Positions 10,990 to 37,750 of a stretch of 64,000 nucleotides of DNA are shown here, in pieces. The notes under the pieces are model-generated. The model searched no databases and was not told the DNA's origin. It worked only from the letters and a program-made list of their open reading frames with translations. The first letter of the stretch is position 1. The number at the start of each line of letters is the position of its first letter. The stretch is taken from positions 3,539,199-3,603,198 of the forward strand of contig NC_054870.1 of the NCBI RefSeq assembly GCF_018320785.1. The letters run 5' to 3'. The stretch is from Cheilinus undulatus (taxonomy: Eukaryota; Chordata; Actinopteri; Labriformes; Labridae). Made by a program: the position numbers and the translations under genes.

Positions 10990-11780
10990 CATAATTCCCA
11001 GTTAAATGATAAGATTAGAGTCAGAATTTTAATCTCTGAATTCTGGTTTCTTTTTTGGCTAGAATCTAATACAAATCTAAGAATTCTGACTTCAATGTCA
11101 AATTCTGAGATTAAAGTCTCAGAATTCAGACTTTAATTTAGGAATTCTGACTTTTATCTTAGTATTTTGAATTTAATCTCAGAGTTTGATTTTTGTCTTG
11201 GACTTCTGGTTTAAATCGTAGAAATCATCCTTTTGTCAGGATTAACACTTATATATGAATTCTGACCTCATCTTTGAATTCTGATTTTTTTCTTAGAATT
11301 TTTATTATAATCTTAGAATTTCAACTTTAATCTAGGAAGCCTGAATTAAATATCAAATTCTGAGATTAAAGTCAGGATTGAAACAACAGAATTCTGACTT
11401 TTATTCAGGATCTGACTTTAATCTCTGAATTCTGACTCTAATCTGAGAATTCTGACCATTTTTTCAGAATTCTGGCTTTAATCATGGAAATCTTACTTTT
11501 TCAGTATTATGACTTTAATCTTAGAATTCTGATCTTTATATAAGAATTGATAAAAAAAAATGCCCCTAAGTGGATTATCAGTTACCAAAAACACCTAATG
11601 AATAAAATGAGACACAAAATATAATTGTTAAATTTTATGGAAATTTTGATTTTTTTTATTTCAGTAGAAAGTTAAATGAACATTTCAGTTCCAAAAAAAT
11701 AGATTTTTCTGGCTATTATTTGTGTTTCCAGGCATTAAGGGGTTGATAATTCATACTTTAATCTAGGAAATCAGACTATA
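10990..11780. repeat. Degenerate flank of the 20-bp GAATTC minisatellite
   Basis: Loosely repeated TCAGAATTCTGACTTTAATCT-like strings with variable spacing, the diverged border of the homogeneous array that follows. The matching stretch in arm 2 is about 59390-59960. Confidence 0.7.
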
Positions 11781-12720
11781 GTTTAAGAATTCTGACCTCA
11801 ATCTCTGAATTCTGACTCTAATCTCTAAATTCTGACTTTAATCTCTGAATTCTGACTTTAATCTCTGAATTCTGACTTTAATCTGAGAATTCTGACTCTA
11901 ATCTCTGAATTCTGACTCTAATCTCTGAATTCTGACTCTAATCTCTGAATTCTGACTTTAATCTCTGAATTCTGACTTTAATCTGAGAATTCTGACTCTA
12001 ATCTCTGAATTCTGACTCTAATCTCTGAATTCTGACTCTAATCTCTGAATTCTGACTTTAATCTCTGAATTCTGACTTTAATCTGAGAATTCTGACTCTA
12101 ATCTCTGAATTCTGACTTTAATCTCTGAATTCTGACTTTAATCTGAGAATTCTGACTCTAATCTCTGAATTCTGACTCTAATCTCTGAATTCTGACTTTA
12201 ATCTGAGAATTCTGACTTTAATCTGAGAATTCTGACTCTAATCTCTGAATTCTGACTTTAATCTGAGAATCCTGACTCTAATCTCTGAATTCTGACTTTA
12301 ATCTCTGAATTCTGACTTTAATCTGAGAATCCTGACTCTAATCTCTGAATCCTGACTCTAATCTCTGAATTCTGACTTTAAACTCTGAATTCTGACTTTA
12401 ATCTCTGAATTCTGACTTTAATCTGAGAATTCTGACTCTAATCTCTGAATTCTGACTTTAATCTCTGAATTCTGACTTTAATCTGAGAATTCTGACTCTA
12501 ATCTCTGAATTCTGACTTTAATCTCTGAATTCTGACTTTAATCTGAGAATTCTGACTCTAATCTCTGAATTCTGACTCTAATCTCTGAATTCTGACTTTA
12601 ATCTCTGAATTCTGACTTTAATCTGAGAATTCTGACTTTAATCTCTGAATTCTGACTCTAATCTCTGAATTCTGACTCTAATCTCTGAATTCTGACTTTA
12701 ATCTGAGAATTCTGACATTC
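11781..12720. repeat. 20-bp minisatellite, about 47 units, EcoRI site in most units
   Basis: Head-to-tail 20-bp units of the form AATCTCTGAATTCTGACTCT, with variants CTGAG for CTCTG and TTTA for TCTA. Almost every unit carries GAATTC inside the near-palindrome TCTGAATTCTGA. The array is homogeneous. The same locus in arm 2 (58858-59005) has only about seven units. Confidence 0.95.
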
Positions 12721-13299
12721 TTTTAAATATCAGAATTCTGAAAGCAGAAAGTGTTTCACCTCCTTTCAGTGGGAGGTTTACAAATATTTTTTCATTTTTC
12801 AACTTTTAATCTAACTTAATATAATTCATATGGGAAAAGACAGGAGTAGAGAAATCACATTTTTTATTTTATTTTATTTCTTTTTTTATTTTTTGGGGAA
12901 AGGGGGCTTGTTTTTTTTTTTTCAAATTATTCATTTGGGGCGAACCGAAGCACTCGGAGAAAACCCTAAATCCCCCCTCAGTGGACCTGCAGGTTCTCCT
13001 CATAGCCTTCAGGCTCTGACAGGAACCTTCAGCTTTGGCTGTGAGTTGAACTCTGCAGGGCCCTTTAGGCACCTGAAGCCAGGCATCACATCCAGCTATA
13101 CTCTCTCTGGTAGCCAAAGTGAGGCCACTCACACCGAGAATAAACCAGAGGCCGGACTTCAGGCCCCAGCACACCTTTTCACAGCTTTTTTGTCAGTGTG
13201 CTGTGAAAAGTTGTGTCCCACCAACCCACCCCTATGCAGACCAGCTTTCAGCCGCCACAAGAGGCAGGAGGGTGAAGATTGTAGTTCTCCTGCAGGTCG

Positions 13300-13330
13300 G
13301 GTCCTTTAGAAGCGTCTGTAAGAAACAACA
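13300..13330 (-). other. Candidate alternative last exon start of PAP copy A
   Basis: This is the equivalent of the arm-2 site at 58250-58270. On the minus strand the acceptor TTCTTACAG is followed by ACGCTTCTAA. If copy B's GTGAG|GTAAAG at its stop is used as a donor, splicing here would give ...KLVRRF and stop instead of ...KLVR and stop. It is not needed for a complete protein. Confidence 0.25.
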
Positions 13331-13499
13331 GGAGAAATATGGATGTTAGACTCACAGCTTCATTAACTCACATGTCCATGTAAAAATTGTAGAAGGGGTG
13401 AGACAGCACATTTACATTTCCAGTGGATAAATACAGAATACACACATATTAAACACACGTGTAGAAAACACATTGTTGTCATTTTTAAGATTAATGCCT

Positions 13500-13880
13500 G
13501 AAAGCAGAAGCAGACTCAGGATGTTTGAGGGCCGAGGGCTGCAGTGATAAATAGGGCACCTGCTGTATGTTGTTGGACACAGGTTTTCTCAAGTTTTACC
13601 CACTTTGAGGGCGATAAAGGCGGCGATTTGTCAAACTGTCCTGAATAAAAAGGCTTCAAAGAAGACACTTTGTCAAATTTGTCCACATAGAGGGCACCAG
13701 AGAGGGCAGGTTGATGAATTATTGCCATCTACAGGGCAACAAATCATGGACTTGATCACATTTTGCCCATTAAGAGAGCTTTTTTTATCACATAGAGGGC
13801 ACTTTGTTTGATTATGCACACTAAATGGACATTTTATCAAATTTTGTCCATATTGAGAACATTTTAGAGGGCACTTTTGC
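13500..13880. repeat. Low-copy internal repeats (GAGGGCACTTTGT-type), then (TTTG)n/(TG)n
   Basis: Several imperfect copies of 'ACATAGAGGGCACTTTGT' and 'TTTTGTCCATATTGAG'-like strings 40-60 bp apart, followed by TTTG and TG microsatellites at about 13885-13940. The same is found reversed in arm 2 at about 57640-58060. Open frames through this block are not conserved coding sequence. Confidence 0.5.
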
Positions 13881-14139
13881 AGTGTTTGTTTGTTTGTTTG
13901 TTTTTGTGTGTGTGTGTGTGTGTTTTTTTTTTGTTTGTTTTTTTGTCAAACATTATGGAACTGGGGGTGTGGGGAGATCACCCCCTCTGCCCCCCCTCTG
14001 TTTCCACCAGTATCTGAAAGCTATAAAATCTTTGAGCTAGTGGGTGGAAAATGAAGCTCTGGGATGCTGTGGCATCCCAAAATCATAAATCAGTTAATGC
14101 CACTATCATCTGGAGTGCAAAAACAGGAAGTCCAGATGC

Positions 14140-14500
14140 TTCTACTCCTCTGGTTTTCAAACTTTTTTTGCCCAAGGCACACCAAAGGTTAAGCCAAAAT
14201 CTCAAGGCGTACCATATTCACATTGTTAAAAATGATGCAAAAACAAGGCAAAATTAGGCAAAAACTGGTGAAACAAAGTAAAAATGGGAAAAATTGGCAA
14301 AAAGTGGCCAAACAATGGGTTAACAGTGGCAAAAATGTGTTGCAAGTGTCAATAATGTAAAAAGACTTGGCAAAGGTAGTAAAAATGGCTTAAAAGTGAA
14401 GAAAAAATGGGGAAAAAAGTGGCCAAACAAAGGGGAAAACAGGCAAAATTGGCACAGTGTTGCAATTCTGGGTTCAAAGTTGCAAAAAGGTGGAGCACAT
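14140..14500. mobile_element. hAT-like element remnant with GGCAAAAATGG interior
   Basis: It begins CTGGTTTTCAAACTTTTTTT with GCCCAAGGCACACCAAAGG, the end of a known kind of hAT-derived repeat, and runs into AAAAAGTGGCAAAAATGG-type strings. It is present in both arms (arm 2, about 57060-57430), just beyond the PAP stop codon. Confidence 0.45.
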
Positions 14501-14560
14501 TAGAAAAGAAAGGAAGAGAGTGCAGGAGTAAGGAGGAGTTAGTACTGGTAGTTCTGAGCT

Positions 14561-28861
<14,301 letters not shown>

Positions 28862-29345
28862 CGCTGCGATTTTTCTGGGATCGTCTTGAAACTCTGAAAT
28901 GGTCTCTCGTCCTCACAGATGTCTGAAATTTAAATGAGCTGGCTGTATGTATAGTCTAGTCTGGTTCGAAAATGGGAATGTGGCAAAATGTGTCATCAAA
29001 GCCACATGATGTCATCATATGCAGAACAGAACGCGGGAAAATTCGACTGTAAAATGACGCACTCAGTTAAAATACCGCGAGATCTAATGGACGGGATTTT
29101 ACGATATTTTAATGCTGACAGTTATATTGATGATTTATTGAAAATATGACCGAGTAAATGATATTACCTTGTGTCCTGTGAAAACCTGGAGCTTGTTCTA
29201 GTACCGTTAGTGTTCCCGTTAGCATCTGTAAGTCCTCTGTTGTCCGTTTAGTTAGTTTGAGGTTTGTAGACGTGATTGTGCCGCTATACGGAGTTTCAGC
29301 CTACAGCAACAACGACACATCAGTCAGGCTGTAAATGAAGGGAAC
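28862..29345 (-). promoter_or_regulatory. Probable 5'UTR and promoter region of PAP copy A
   Basis: Sequence immediately upstream of the ATG. It holds several CpGs (ACCGCGAG, GACGCACTC, AACGCGGG) in an otherwise CpG-poor setting, and a possible splice acceptor AATTTCAG 60 nt before the ATG that would make the ATG exon the second exon. No TATA box is evident. Assignment rests mainly on position. Confidence 0.35.
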
Positions 29346-30167
29346 AAGGTAGTAAAAGTAGGGGAGAAACAGTGCCCAAATTCATATTTAATAGTTTAAG
29401 TTGATGTTTAATATTCGGAATTGGCACAAAGCTTTATGGAGTTTGTTCAATACAACATGAAGATGTTGAATGCAGCCGTTACAGCTATGCTACAAGCTAA
29501 CTGTCCTGTTTAACTCAATGGCTTTTCTAAATTCCTGTAGATTCTGACGGAATTACTGTGAACGCAGTTTGTCACTTTTTTGTGGGACCTGCTGATAAAA
29601 GCTGAGCTGTATACGGCCTGTTTGTGTTTGTAGGGAGCTGGAGACGGGATAAAGTGGGTCAAATTTTCAGATTAGAATGAACACAATGATAGAGGTGTTA
29701 ATATGTCTAAGATGAATGTAATGAAACAGAGATGGTTTGTGCAGCTGTAGGTTGTGGAAACAGCTGGTATAAAACCTGACATGGGACTAAAAGCTTTAAA
29801 ACCATGTGTTAACCTTTTAAAACTCTGCTGACAGAAAACCAACAGAAGACATCTGAAGTGGATAAATCTGGCACAACTTCACCTTCCAAGGTGCATGGAG
29901 GATGAGGAAAACCAACAGAAGGCAAGGTAAAGCAGCACTGTAGGAGCCAATGAGCGCAAATTTATAATTAGGAACCAATCTTTGTCCGGGCAGGTGTTCC
30001 GACCGGAAGTAAAACAGTTTTTGACCGCTGAAGGAGCCGGTATGGTGAAATGTTTGTTCCTGTTGAATGAATGTTGGATTACGATTGCTCACATTGCACT
30101 AAGAAGTTTTGGAGCAATAAATGCACAGATTATTGCAACGAAAGCTATTGTCTCGGACTCTCTTCAT

Positions 30168-30256
30168 CAGATGCGGAAAAGTTTGTCAGCGCGTCAGTTA
30201 GATAAATCCCGGTGAAGCACCTGAGGGGCTTCAAGCATTGGCTTAGCCTCTACATC
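30168..30256 (+). repeat. ~90-bp direct repeat, copy 1
   Basis: CAGATGCGGAAAAGTTTGTC... through GGGGCTTCAAGCATTGGCTT to AGCCTCTACA. It is repeated at 32086-32174 with one mismatch in the part read (GTCAGTTAG versus GTCAATTAG). Copy 1 sits upstream of the gag-like remnant. Confidence 0.9.
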
Positions 30257-32085
30257 CAAGTCAAAACTGTTTCATGAAAAGGATGTTTACGCTGGACTAT
30301 TGAGATAACGTTTGCTCTTGTTTGATGAGCGACAGGAAAGATTAGAGCCATCCGTGCGCAGACTGTAGGCTTTGCTGCCTTGTTAGCGGCATCTGTATGC
30401 TTACCTGCCGGAGAGGAGGACGCCACCACAGCGGCATTGTTGTGCTCATCTGCCGGGGAGGAGAGAGCCAGTCGCTTGGGTGTTTCGTTTGCTGGTGTGG
30501 GCAACGCGGAGGACGCCGAGGGATTTCGTTTGCATGGATCATGGAGCAGCCTTCTTCTTTAAAGGTATGGGTAGCGCTACCATAGAAATAAATGGCCATA
30601 AAAGTTTGTGTACACACATAATAGCGTAATGGTTGCTGGAGCGGATGAACAAAAAACAATAACGTTGCGTGGTCGTTTCGGTGTGATTTGACTCTTTTCT
30701 ATTCAGTTTAAGATGGAACAGTGCGTTGCGGACGTGGACAAACATTCAGGTGCGGGTCTGTCCACAGCCGGTAAACTGGAGGCAGTGGCCAGCTGTAGTG
30801 ACACACCACAGTCGAAAAGGGTGAGCCAGCCCTCTGCTAAAGCACTTGCGCAAAAATTGGAGAAGCTGCAAAATGACAGAAAAACTAAGCTAAATAAAGC
30901 TGGTAATTTAAGAGAAAAGGTACAATGTTTGATGCAAAATGTCAGATGTGCAAAATGGTCTTGATGATTTCATTAAGCTATGTGATGAAACAAGGTCCAT
31001 TCATGGTTTTGTTCTGGGTTTATTGCCACAAGATGAAAAAGACAGACATGAAACGTGGTTTAAGGCAAAGATGATGTTCAATGAGGAATTTATTGTCAAC
31101 ACAAAGGGCTGGTTGTTGAGCAATAGTGTGTTTGAACCTGATGCTATTAACAGAGCTGGTGAAATTTCTGATCATGATGATAACCCTAATGACAGTATTT
31201 CAAATGTGGGTGAAATCTTAAATAAGAGTGAAGCCAGCTATAAGTCAAGTACCACTTCCTCACTACGAGTTAAAGCTGCAGCAGAGAGGGCTGCAGGAGG
31301 AACAGGAGCAACAAATAAAGAGGAGAAAGGAACAGCTTGAATTGGAAACCGAGCTAGCTGCCTCCACTGCTAAGCTGGCAGTTTTGCAGGTCTCAGATGG
31401 ACGGAGTTCTTCTCATACACCTTCAGTTGGCATGAGCTCTTATTTTGAAAAGGAGAAGAGGAAAGTGTCAACATGCAACACTCTTAATCCTACGTCTAAG
31501 GAGTATGAGCCTGCAGCTTTGAAAGAAAAAGGAACATGTTGGACACTCACAGAGAACAAACAACCAGCAATGGATACAAGACCTAAGAAAATAGAATCTC
31601 AGAAAGAAAATGTGCTTAAACAGTATACTGACTCATGTCATCAAAGGCCTTTAAAAACAACACAGCCTCTGCAAACTGGTGCAACAACAGCTTGGTTAAT
31701 AAAAGGATGCTCAACATATAAATCAACAACAAAACAACCAAATACCACCTGGAGATGTTGTCACAATCATTGCCAGAGCATACATTGAGAAAGCTTTAGC
31801 TTGGCCAACAGTAAAGTCTGAAGATGTCAAAGCCTTGCAAGCTTATGCCATGTTCTTGCGTGGTTGCTGTAATGTAATGGAGGAGCTGTATTACATGCAG
31901 GAGTTAGATATGCCAACCAATATGAAAGCACTTATTTCAAAGTTGCCATTCAAACTCAGGGAGCGATGGAGAGCTAAGGCACACGACATTTTGGAAACCA
32001 CCAATGACAGAGCTCATTTCTGGGATGTGGTGACTTTCTTGGAAAAACATGTAAAAATACTTTCTGATCCGATCTTCGGGGATCA

Positions 32086-32174
32086 TCAGATGCGGAAAAG
32101 TTTGTCAGCGCGTCAATTAGATAAATCCCGGTGAAGCACCTGAGGGGCTTCAAGCATTGGCTTAGCCTCTACAA
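32086..32174 (+). repeat. ~90-bp direct repeat, copy 2
   Basis: Near-identical to 30168-30256, 1918 bp downstream. It follows the DPIFGD motif of the gag-like frame and directly precedes the hAT/ZBED transposase remnant. Confidence 0.9.
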
Positions 32175-32179
32175 ACACC

Positions 32180-32328
32180 GTGCCATGACTTCAGCACTGC
32201 AGAAGAGGAGCAGTTTATTGATCTCACCTCAGAGTCATGCAGTGGCAGTTAAAGTCCACATTTCTACATTATGGATGGAAAAAGAGCCGTGGTAAGAAGG
32301 AGAGCTCTGACCACACGACTCCCTTTGG
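32180..32328 (+). pseudogene. hAT/ZBED-like transposase C-terminal remnant, part 1
   Basis: One frame reads FSTAEEEQFIDLTSESCSGS, resembling the EEFI(D/E)LSSDS block upstream of the hAT dimerisation domain in ZBED5-like proteins. It is interrupted by the MITE at 32329-33254 and continues afterwards. Confidence 0.45.
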
Positions 32329-33254
32329 CAGGGGTGTCAAACTCAGTCACAGCAGGGGCCGGATTCTGGATTAAGGTCTAACCTGAGAGCCCAACAGGGT
32401 CAACATTTAACCATAAACTGTCAACCTCATTTTCACCAGTAATAAAATATAAAGAAAAAAAAACAGCACTGATGATGAATCATTTGGTAATTCAAAAAAG
32501 TTAAAATGTTAAGTTTAAAGGCTCAAAGGAGAAACTTAAAATCATAAGTTTGAAAGGTGAAAAGATGAGATCTATTTTGGAATCATGAGTTTAAGAGTCA
32601 AAATATGACTTAACATTTTAAATTGTGAGTGTGATAGGTCAAAATATGGGATTAAAAATCCACAAATTAGGAGTTAGAAATGTCAAAATATGAGCTAGAA
32701 TTCAAAATGATGTTTCAAAAGCTAAAAATATGACTTAAATTCAAAACTGGTAGTGTAAAAGGTCAAAATATGATCTAAAAAGCAAAAATCATTCATACAA
32801 ATGTCAAAATATGAGAATAAATTAAATCTAAATTTAAAAAGTCAAAATATGACTTAAAATTTGACATTGGGAATCTAAAAGATAAAAATGTGATATATAA
32901 AGTCCAAATCATGAATTTAAAAGGTCAAAGTATGAAATGAAAAGTCAAAATCATAAGTTTGAGTCGTTATCTTGAGATTCAAAATTAAAAATATGAAATT
33001 AAACAAAATTAATTTCCTTCCCCACATTCTTGACTTTATGAAATCTTTCTTACTCTTTACTTTTTCAGATTTTTATGGCTTTAATAGGATGTTTTAAATA
33101 ATCAAGTTGAAGTTTACATTTCCATACTGGAGGAAATCTGCAGACTTCATACTGGTGCGCCAGTTATTATACAAATATGATATGATCTTGCGGGCCGGAT
33201 ATCATGGTTCCGTGGGCTGGATTTGGCCCCCGGGCCTTGAGTTTGACACCCGTG
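32329..33254. mobile_element. hAT MITE, CAGGGGTGTCAAACTC family
   Basis: Starts CAGGGGTGTCAAACTC and ends GAGTTTGACACCCGTG. Flanks CCCTTTGG and CTCTTCAG agree at only 5 of 8, so the duplication has decayed. It splits a transposase remnant. Confidence 0.85.
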
Positions 33255-33430
33255 CTCTTCAGCAACATCCTATCAGTGTGAGATAGGTTTTTCTGCCTCA
33301 ATCAAGACAAACAACAAATCAAAGCTGGACATTGACAATGAACTGAGAGTGGTGGCCTCACAGCTGCAGCCAGGACCTGAGAAGATATGCAGCACAGGAC
33401 GAACTGGTGGAACTATAAAGCTTTAAAAAT
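33255..33430 (+). pseudogene. hAT/ZBED-like transposase C-terminal remnant, part 2
   Basis: Frame reads YQCEIGFSASIKTNNKSKLD then ELRVVASQLQP, matching the C-terminal YLCE.GFSA...K...R..L....LR..LS...P signature of hAT-like (ZBED/SCAN domain) transposases. Fragmentary and not functional. Confidence 0.7.
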
Positions 33431-33539
33431 GTTCATCAAGTATCTGTTTTAAAGGCATTGTTCCTCTTCAAAGAGTCAGATTTTTGAAACTCTAAGGTGA
33501 ATGTTGGTGTTTCTACAAAATTAGGGTTCTATGATGCGG

Positions 33540-34280
33540 TAAATCACTGATCATCAACTGGCGGCCCAGGGGCCAAATCAGGCCCCCCAAAGCTTCCCGC
33601 CCGGCCCCGAGATGATCATTAAATTCAGAAAAGCAGGAAAAGAAAATTTTGTGAAAATAAGTAGATATTAAAAAATGTGTTAAAATGGGCAAAAATGGCC
33701 AGATAAAGGGGTTAGAGAGTGGGCCATAAGCGTCCAAATGGGTTGTGGAGTGGCACAAAGGGACAAAGGTTGGCGTGAGAGGTTAAAATGTGGCAAACCA
33801 CCAGCATATCAAAAATGGGTTAAAAGTGGCAAAAATGGTGAAAAAATAGTCGATGGCAAAGTAGTGAAAAGGCAGGAAAGTGTGGTAAAGAGTGATACAA
33901 TAGCAAAAAGTGGCAAAAATGTTGCAGAAATGGCAGAATGAAGCAGTGAAGTAGTGAACAGTGTGAAACATGAGTTCATATTGGTGCTAAATCACAATTA
34001 TGAGGGCCCATTCTCTGGGATTTTCAGGAGCCCAGCTATTTCTGTGGGCATGCCTGTCTCCTTGTGGTCTACGGCATTATAGATAAGGATAGATCTCACT
34101 GGTAATGCCTAAAAATGTCCCGCGTTTTGAAGGAAAATACAAATACTAATAAAATATTATGTTAACCAGAACAAAATATCGATTTGATTTTTCTTTATCT
34201 GGAAGTCCGGCCCCCAGAGACTCTGTCAAGACTAGATCTGGCCCTTGTGCAAATGTACTTGATGACCCCTACAGTAGATT
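33540..34280. mobile_element. hAT-like MITE (CATCAACTGGCGGCCCAGGG)
   Basis: Left TCATCAACTGGCGGCCCAGG, right CTTGATGACCCCTACAG. The interior has GGCAAAAATGGTGAAAAAAT strings like other hAT-derived repeats here. Boundaries are approximate. Confidence 0.55.
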
Positions 34281-35087
34281 TTTAAGGCTAATACTGTGTT
34301 TGTCGTACATTTACACATTTTTACATGTTGATTTGTACAGTGGAGCAGTGGGGGTGGCGGAAGATATTTTCAATCTGTCTATGGGGGGCCCAGCAGAAAA
34401 GGTTTAGGAACCACTGGCATAGACAGAGAATAGGTCAGGCTGATGAAGCGTCCAGTAGAGGGCAGTATGAGTGTGTTTATGCCTTCTGTCATGACCCAAC
34501 ATTTACCTACAGATTGACTGTTTCTTAATCATTCATTCATCATTCATTTTTTCCATTTTCTGTCAAAATAAGAGTTTCTCCAGATTTCTGAGGTTGGTTT
34601 CAAAAAGGAAATGGAACTGCCAGGAAATCCAGTGACCTATCCTGACCAATCTTGCCGCTTTTAACCCATTTTTCCCTCTACTTCATCCATTTCACTTTAC
34701 GCCCATTTTTGCCACTTTTTACCTTTTATGTATGAGGGGTGACAGGATTATGTAATTGTTTTAAATCTCGGTTGTTAAAGTTTTCTGTTTTATTTTCTGC
34801 CATCCTGATGTTTGTGCACTACTGCCCAGTTTTATTCTAGTTTGGCTCACAACAACTAAGTTTAGAGGTACTTTAATCATTCCTTCTGGGTGTAGATCAG
34901 TGGTAATCATTATGAAGAAGTTTATCAAAAACCACAACGCTGCGTCCAGCAGTCCTTTGGCAGCAGCAACGCCAGGCACAATTAAAAACAACGAAGGGAT
35001 TTAAAAACGCACTAACTTCTTTAAACTGCTTTTTATGTTAGATAGATGACGTTAATTAGTGCTAATTGGTTGTTTTAGGCACTAAAG
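34281..35087. other. No gene seen
   Basis: Contains a hAT-like right end (GGTTTAGGAACCACTGGCAT near 34399) and AT-rich single-copy-looking sequence. No supported coding region. Confidence 0.5.
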
Positions 35088-35725
35088 CATGGGTGTCAAA
35101 CTCAAGGCCCGGGGGCCAAATCCGGCCCGTGGTTCAGTGATACCTGGCCCGCAGGATAATATCATATTGTTTAACTGGCCCTAAAATATGAGGTCAGATT
35201 TCCCTCAGTATAAAAATGTAAACCTAACCTTGATTATATCAAATATCCTTAAGTCATAAAAATGTGAAAAATATAAAGAGTAAAAATAATAAGATAAAAA
35301 AAATGTGGGAAATTCATTTGTGTTTTCATTTCATATTTTCAATTTTTGCATAGCACATTTATGACTTCTATCTGTTATTTGGACTTTAATCTTCTGTTTT
35401 GAGCTTTTTATATTTATTATTTTGGCTTTTTATTCCATATTTTGACCTTTTACATGTATCATTTGGAATTTAAGCTAATATTTAGGCTTTTTCAATGTAT
35501 TATTTAGATTTTTTTACGTAGTATTTTGAATTTGTCAATTTATCATTTGTACTTCTGTCTTGTATTTTGGCCTTTTCTGTTCATACTTGACTTTTTATCG
35601 CATATTTTGACCTTTGTAATTTCTAATTTTGACTTTTTATCTCATATTTTGTCCTTTTAGGTTCACAGTTTTATATTTCAAGTTATATTTTGGCCTTAAA
35701 AACATGATTGTGACTTTCTTTTTCT
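35088..35725. mobile_element. hAT MITE, CAGGGGTGTCAAACTC family, right end missing
   Basis: Starts CATGGGTGTCAAACTCAAGG with GGGGGCCAAATCCGGCCCG. The internal TTTTGACTTTTTATCTCATA strings are present, but the right terminus is absent. Truncated. Confidence 0.75.
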
Positions 35726-36461
35726 GGGGGCTACCCTTGGTGCCCTTGGCTCCTGATGATTTGTGAACTATTTTTAGTGCTCCATTGTTTACAGTACTAC
35801 CATGAGGTTGCCGATGTGCCCCAGTTCCTCTCTGAATGCCTCTGATAGCTCTAGTAGGCTAACGTCCAAAACCTGCTGCCCCAGCTTCCAGTTTGATATT
35901 TTATCTTCCTTCCCCTCCACCTTTCTTGCTATCTTGTGAGTTTCATCCCTTCATCTTTGCTCTCCTAAGTGACAGGCTGCCATCCTCCTTCTTCCCCAGC
36001 CATTGTTCCCCCGTGGATATTTCTCCACCTGTGGGCATGGGCTACACTAAAAAAAGGAAAACATTGGTTGAACTTCAAAAAATGAAGTAATCAATCACAC
36101 AAAACATTTTGAATTGAATCATTTTTTTTTAATTAGAAAAATGTAAATTTTTTAAGTTCATAGAAACTACGTTTAAAGGTTTAGCAAACCCAATTATTTT
36201 AGATTGTCCTAAACTAAAAATAAAAATTTCCCTTAATCAACCGATATAAATATTCCACTCATTTGAACTTAAAATGTTTAAGTTCATACAACCATTTTAT
36301 AAAGGTTGTAGAAATGTAATTTTTTTTTAGGTTGTTTCAATAGTTGTTTTTTTGGGGGGGGGTTGCAGGTGGTGGTGGGGGCTTTAGCCTATCTCAGCCA
36401 ATTTAGAGTCACAAATTAACCTAATGAGCATTTTTTTGGAGGTTGGAGGAGGCCGGAGTAC

Positions 36462-37254
36462 CAGGTGTCAAACTCATGGCCCGGGGGCCAAATCCGGCCC
36501 GTGGAACAGTTTAATTCAGTTTGCAAGATCATATAATATTTTTGTTATAACTGGCCCCTCAGTATGCAGATTTCCCAAGTATGAAAATGTCAACCTGTCC
36601 TTGATGATTTAAGGATGTCCTTGTTAAGTAATACAATCTGAGAAAGTAAGGAATAAAAATTATCAGATAAGAGGTCAGGAATGTGGGAAAAGTCATTAAT
36701 TTGTCTTTTGATTTTATATTTTCAATTTTGCATCTTACAGTGCACTCAAACATGGGGTTTTGACTTTTTATTTCATACTATAAGCATTTGAACTCTTGAA
36801 CTACTTATTTTGTATTTTATCATATATTTTCAACTCCAAACTTCATAATCCCATAGTTTGATCTTTTGGACTCACAATTTAAACATTTGAATCATATTTT
36901 AACTTTTAATTTCATGATTACAAATGTTATTTCATATGTTGACCTTTTAAACTCATAATTTTGTCTTTCTTTCTAGTATATTTACCTTTTAAAAAACTAT
37001 TTTTCAATGTCAATTTCATGTTTTGACCTTTTTGAACTAATAAATGTACCTTTCTCAGATTATGACCCTTTAAACTTATCTTTTTTTCTTAACTTTTTTT
37101 AACCTCAAAATCATTTATCATTGGTGCTAAGGTTTTTTTTTCAGATTTTATGACTGGTGAAATGAGGTTGACAGGATCTGGGTAAAAAGGTGACCCTGTT
37201 AGGCCCTCAGAATCCAGATTTCAGCCCCTGCTGTGATTGAGTTTGACACTCCTG
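36462..37254. mobile_element. hAT MITE, CAGGGGTGTCAAACTC family
   Basis: CAGGTGTCAAACTCATGGCC at the left and GAGTTTGACACTCCTG at the right. No clear target duplication. The 35726-36461 stretch before it is AT-rich with no gene seen. Confidence 0.85.
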
Positions 37255-37750
37255 CTGTACAACATTCAACATCTAAACTCACCTGATCTCATTTAAACAT
37301 ATCTAAACACATATAAACACTATGCCCCAGGGCATCATGGGAAAATTCTGCCTACATATCCCCAGATTTGAATCTATCATCACTGCCATGTCTTCAGTTA
37401 GCAGTTCATCTATTCCTGATCGTTAGAAAAGCCATTTATCACTCATTTGAAATACCCACAATGCATTGCAGGGGCATTTTTTCATGGATAATGTAGTATT
37501 TTGTAGTCAATAAAAATCACAGTGTCATGTATTTTTAACCAAAGAAACTGACAACAAAATTAGGTGTATTTATGCCAAGCTAGAAAATTGGATTTTTATT
37601 GTTGGCATCACAGATTACATTAAGTTCAATTTACTTTTGCCCTGATTCATTTTTCTCAGTGTAACCAAAATGCTGCGGCCACTCCAGAAAAACGTCCCAG
37701 TTTAATCATATCAGAATCTGAAACAGTCCAAACCTTTGGTCTATCTAGGT

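Larger units (their letters stand above)
29640..32175 (+). mobile_element. Decayed BEL/Pao-like LTR retroelement: possible LTR tail and gag
   Basis: Broken plus-strand frames (30713-30964, 30939-31340, 31228-31788, 31835-32134) give a charged coiled-coil-rich protein (KALAQKLEKLQNDRKTKLNK; LQQRGLQEEQEQQIKRRKEQ). It is followed by LISKLPFKLRERWRAKAHDI and FLEKHVKILSDPIFGD, the pattern of the BEL/Pao gag region (KLP..LR..W...F...DPVFGD). An AATAAA near 30116, then CTCTTCA before the first direct repeat, could be an LTR 3' end. No protease, RT or integrase follows. Four frame changes show it is dead. Confidence 0.55.

Noticed and set aside
11781-12720. Regular 20-bp repeats as a CRISPR-like array
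   Set aside because: Units are contiguous with no unique spacers, the setting is a vertebrate intron or flank, and no cas genes are present.
12830-13349. Open frames of 76-159 codons in both arms beyond the PAP 3' end (mirror near 58226-58744)
   Set aside because: Low-complexity Phe/Lys runs and no homology by eye. Conservation between the arms only reflects the recent duplication. Possibly 3'UTR.
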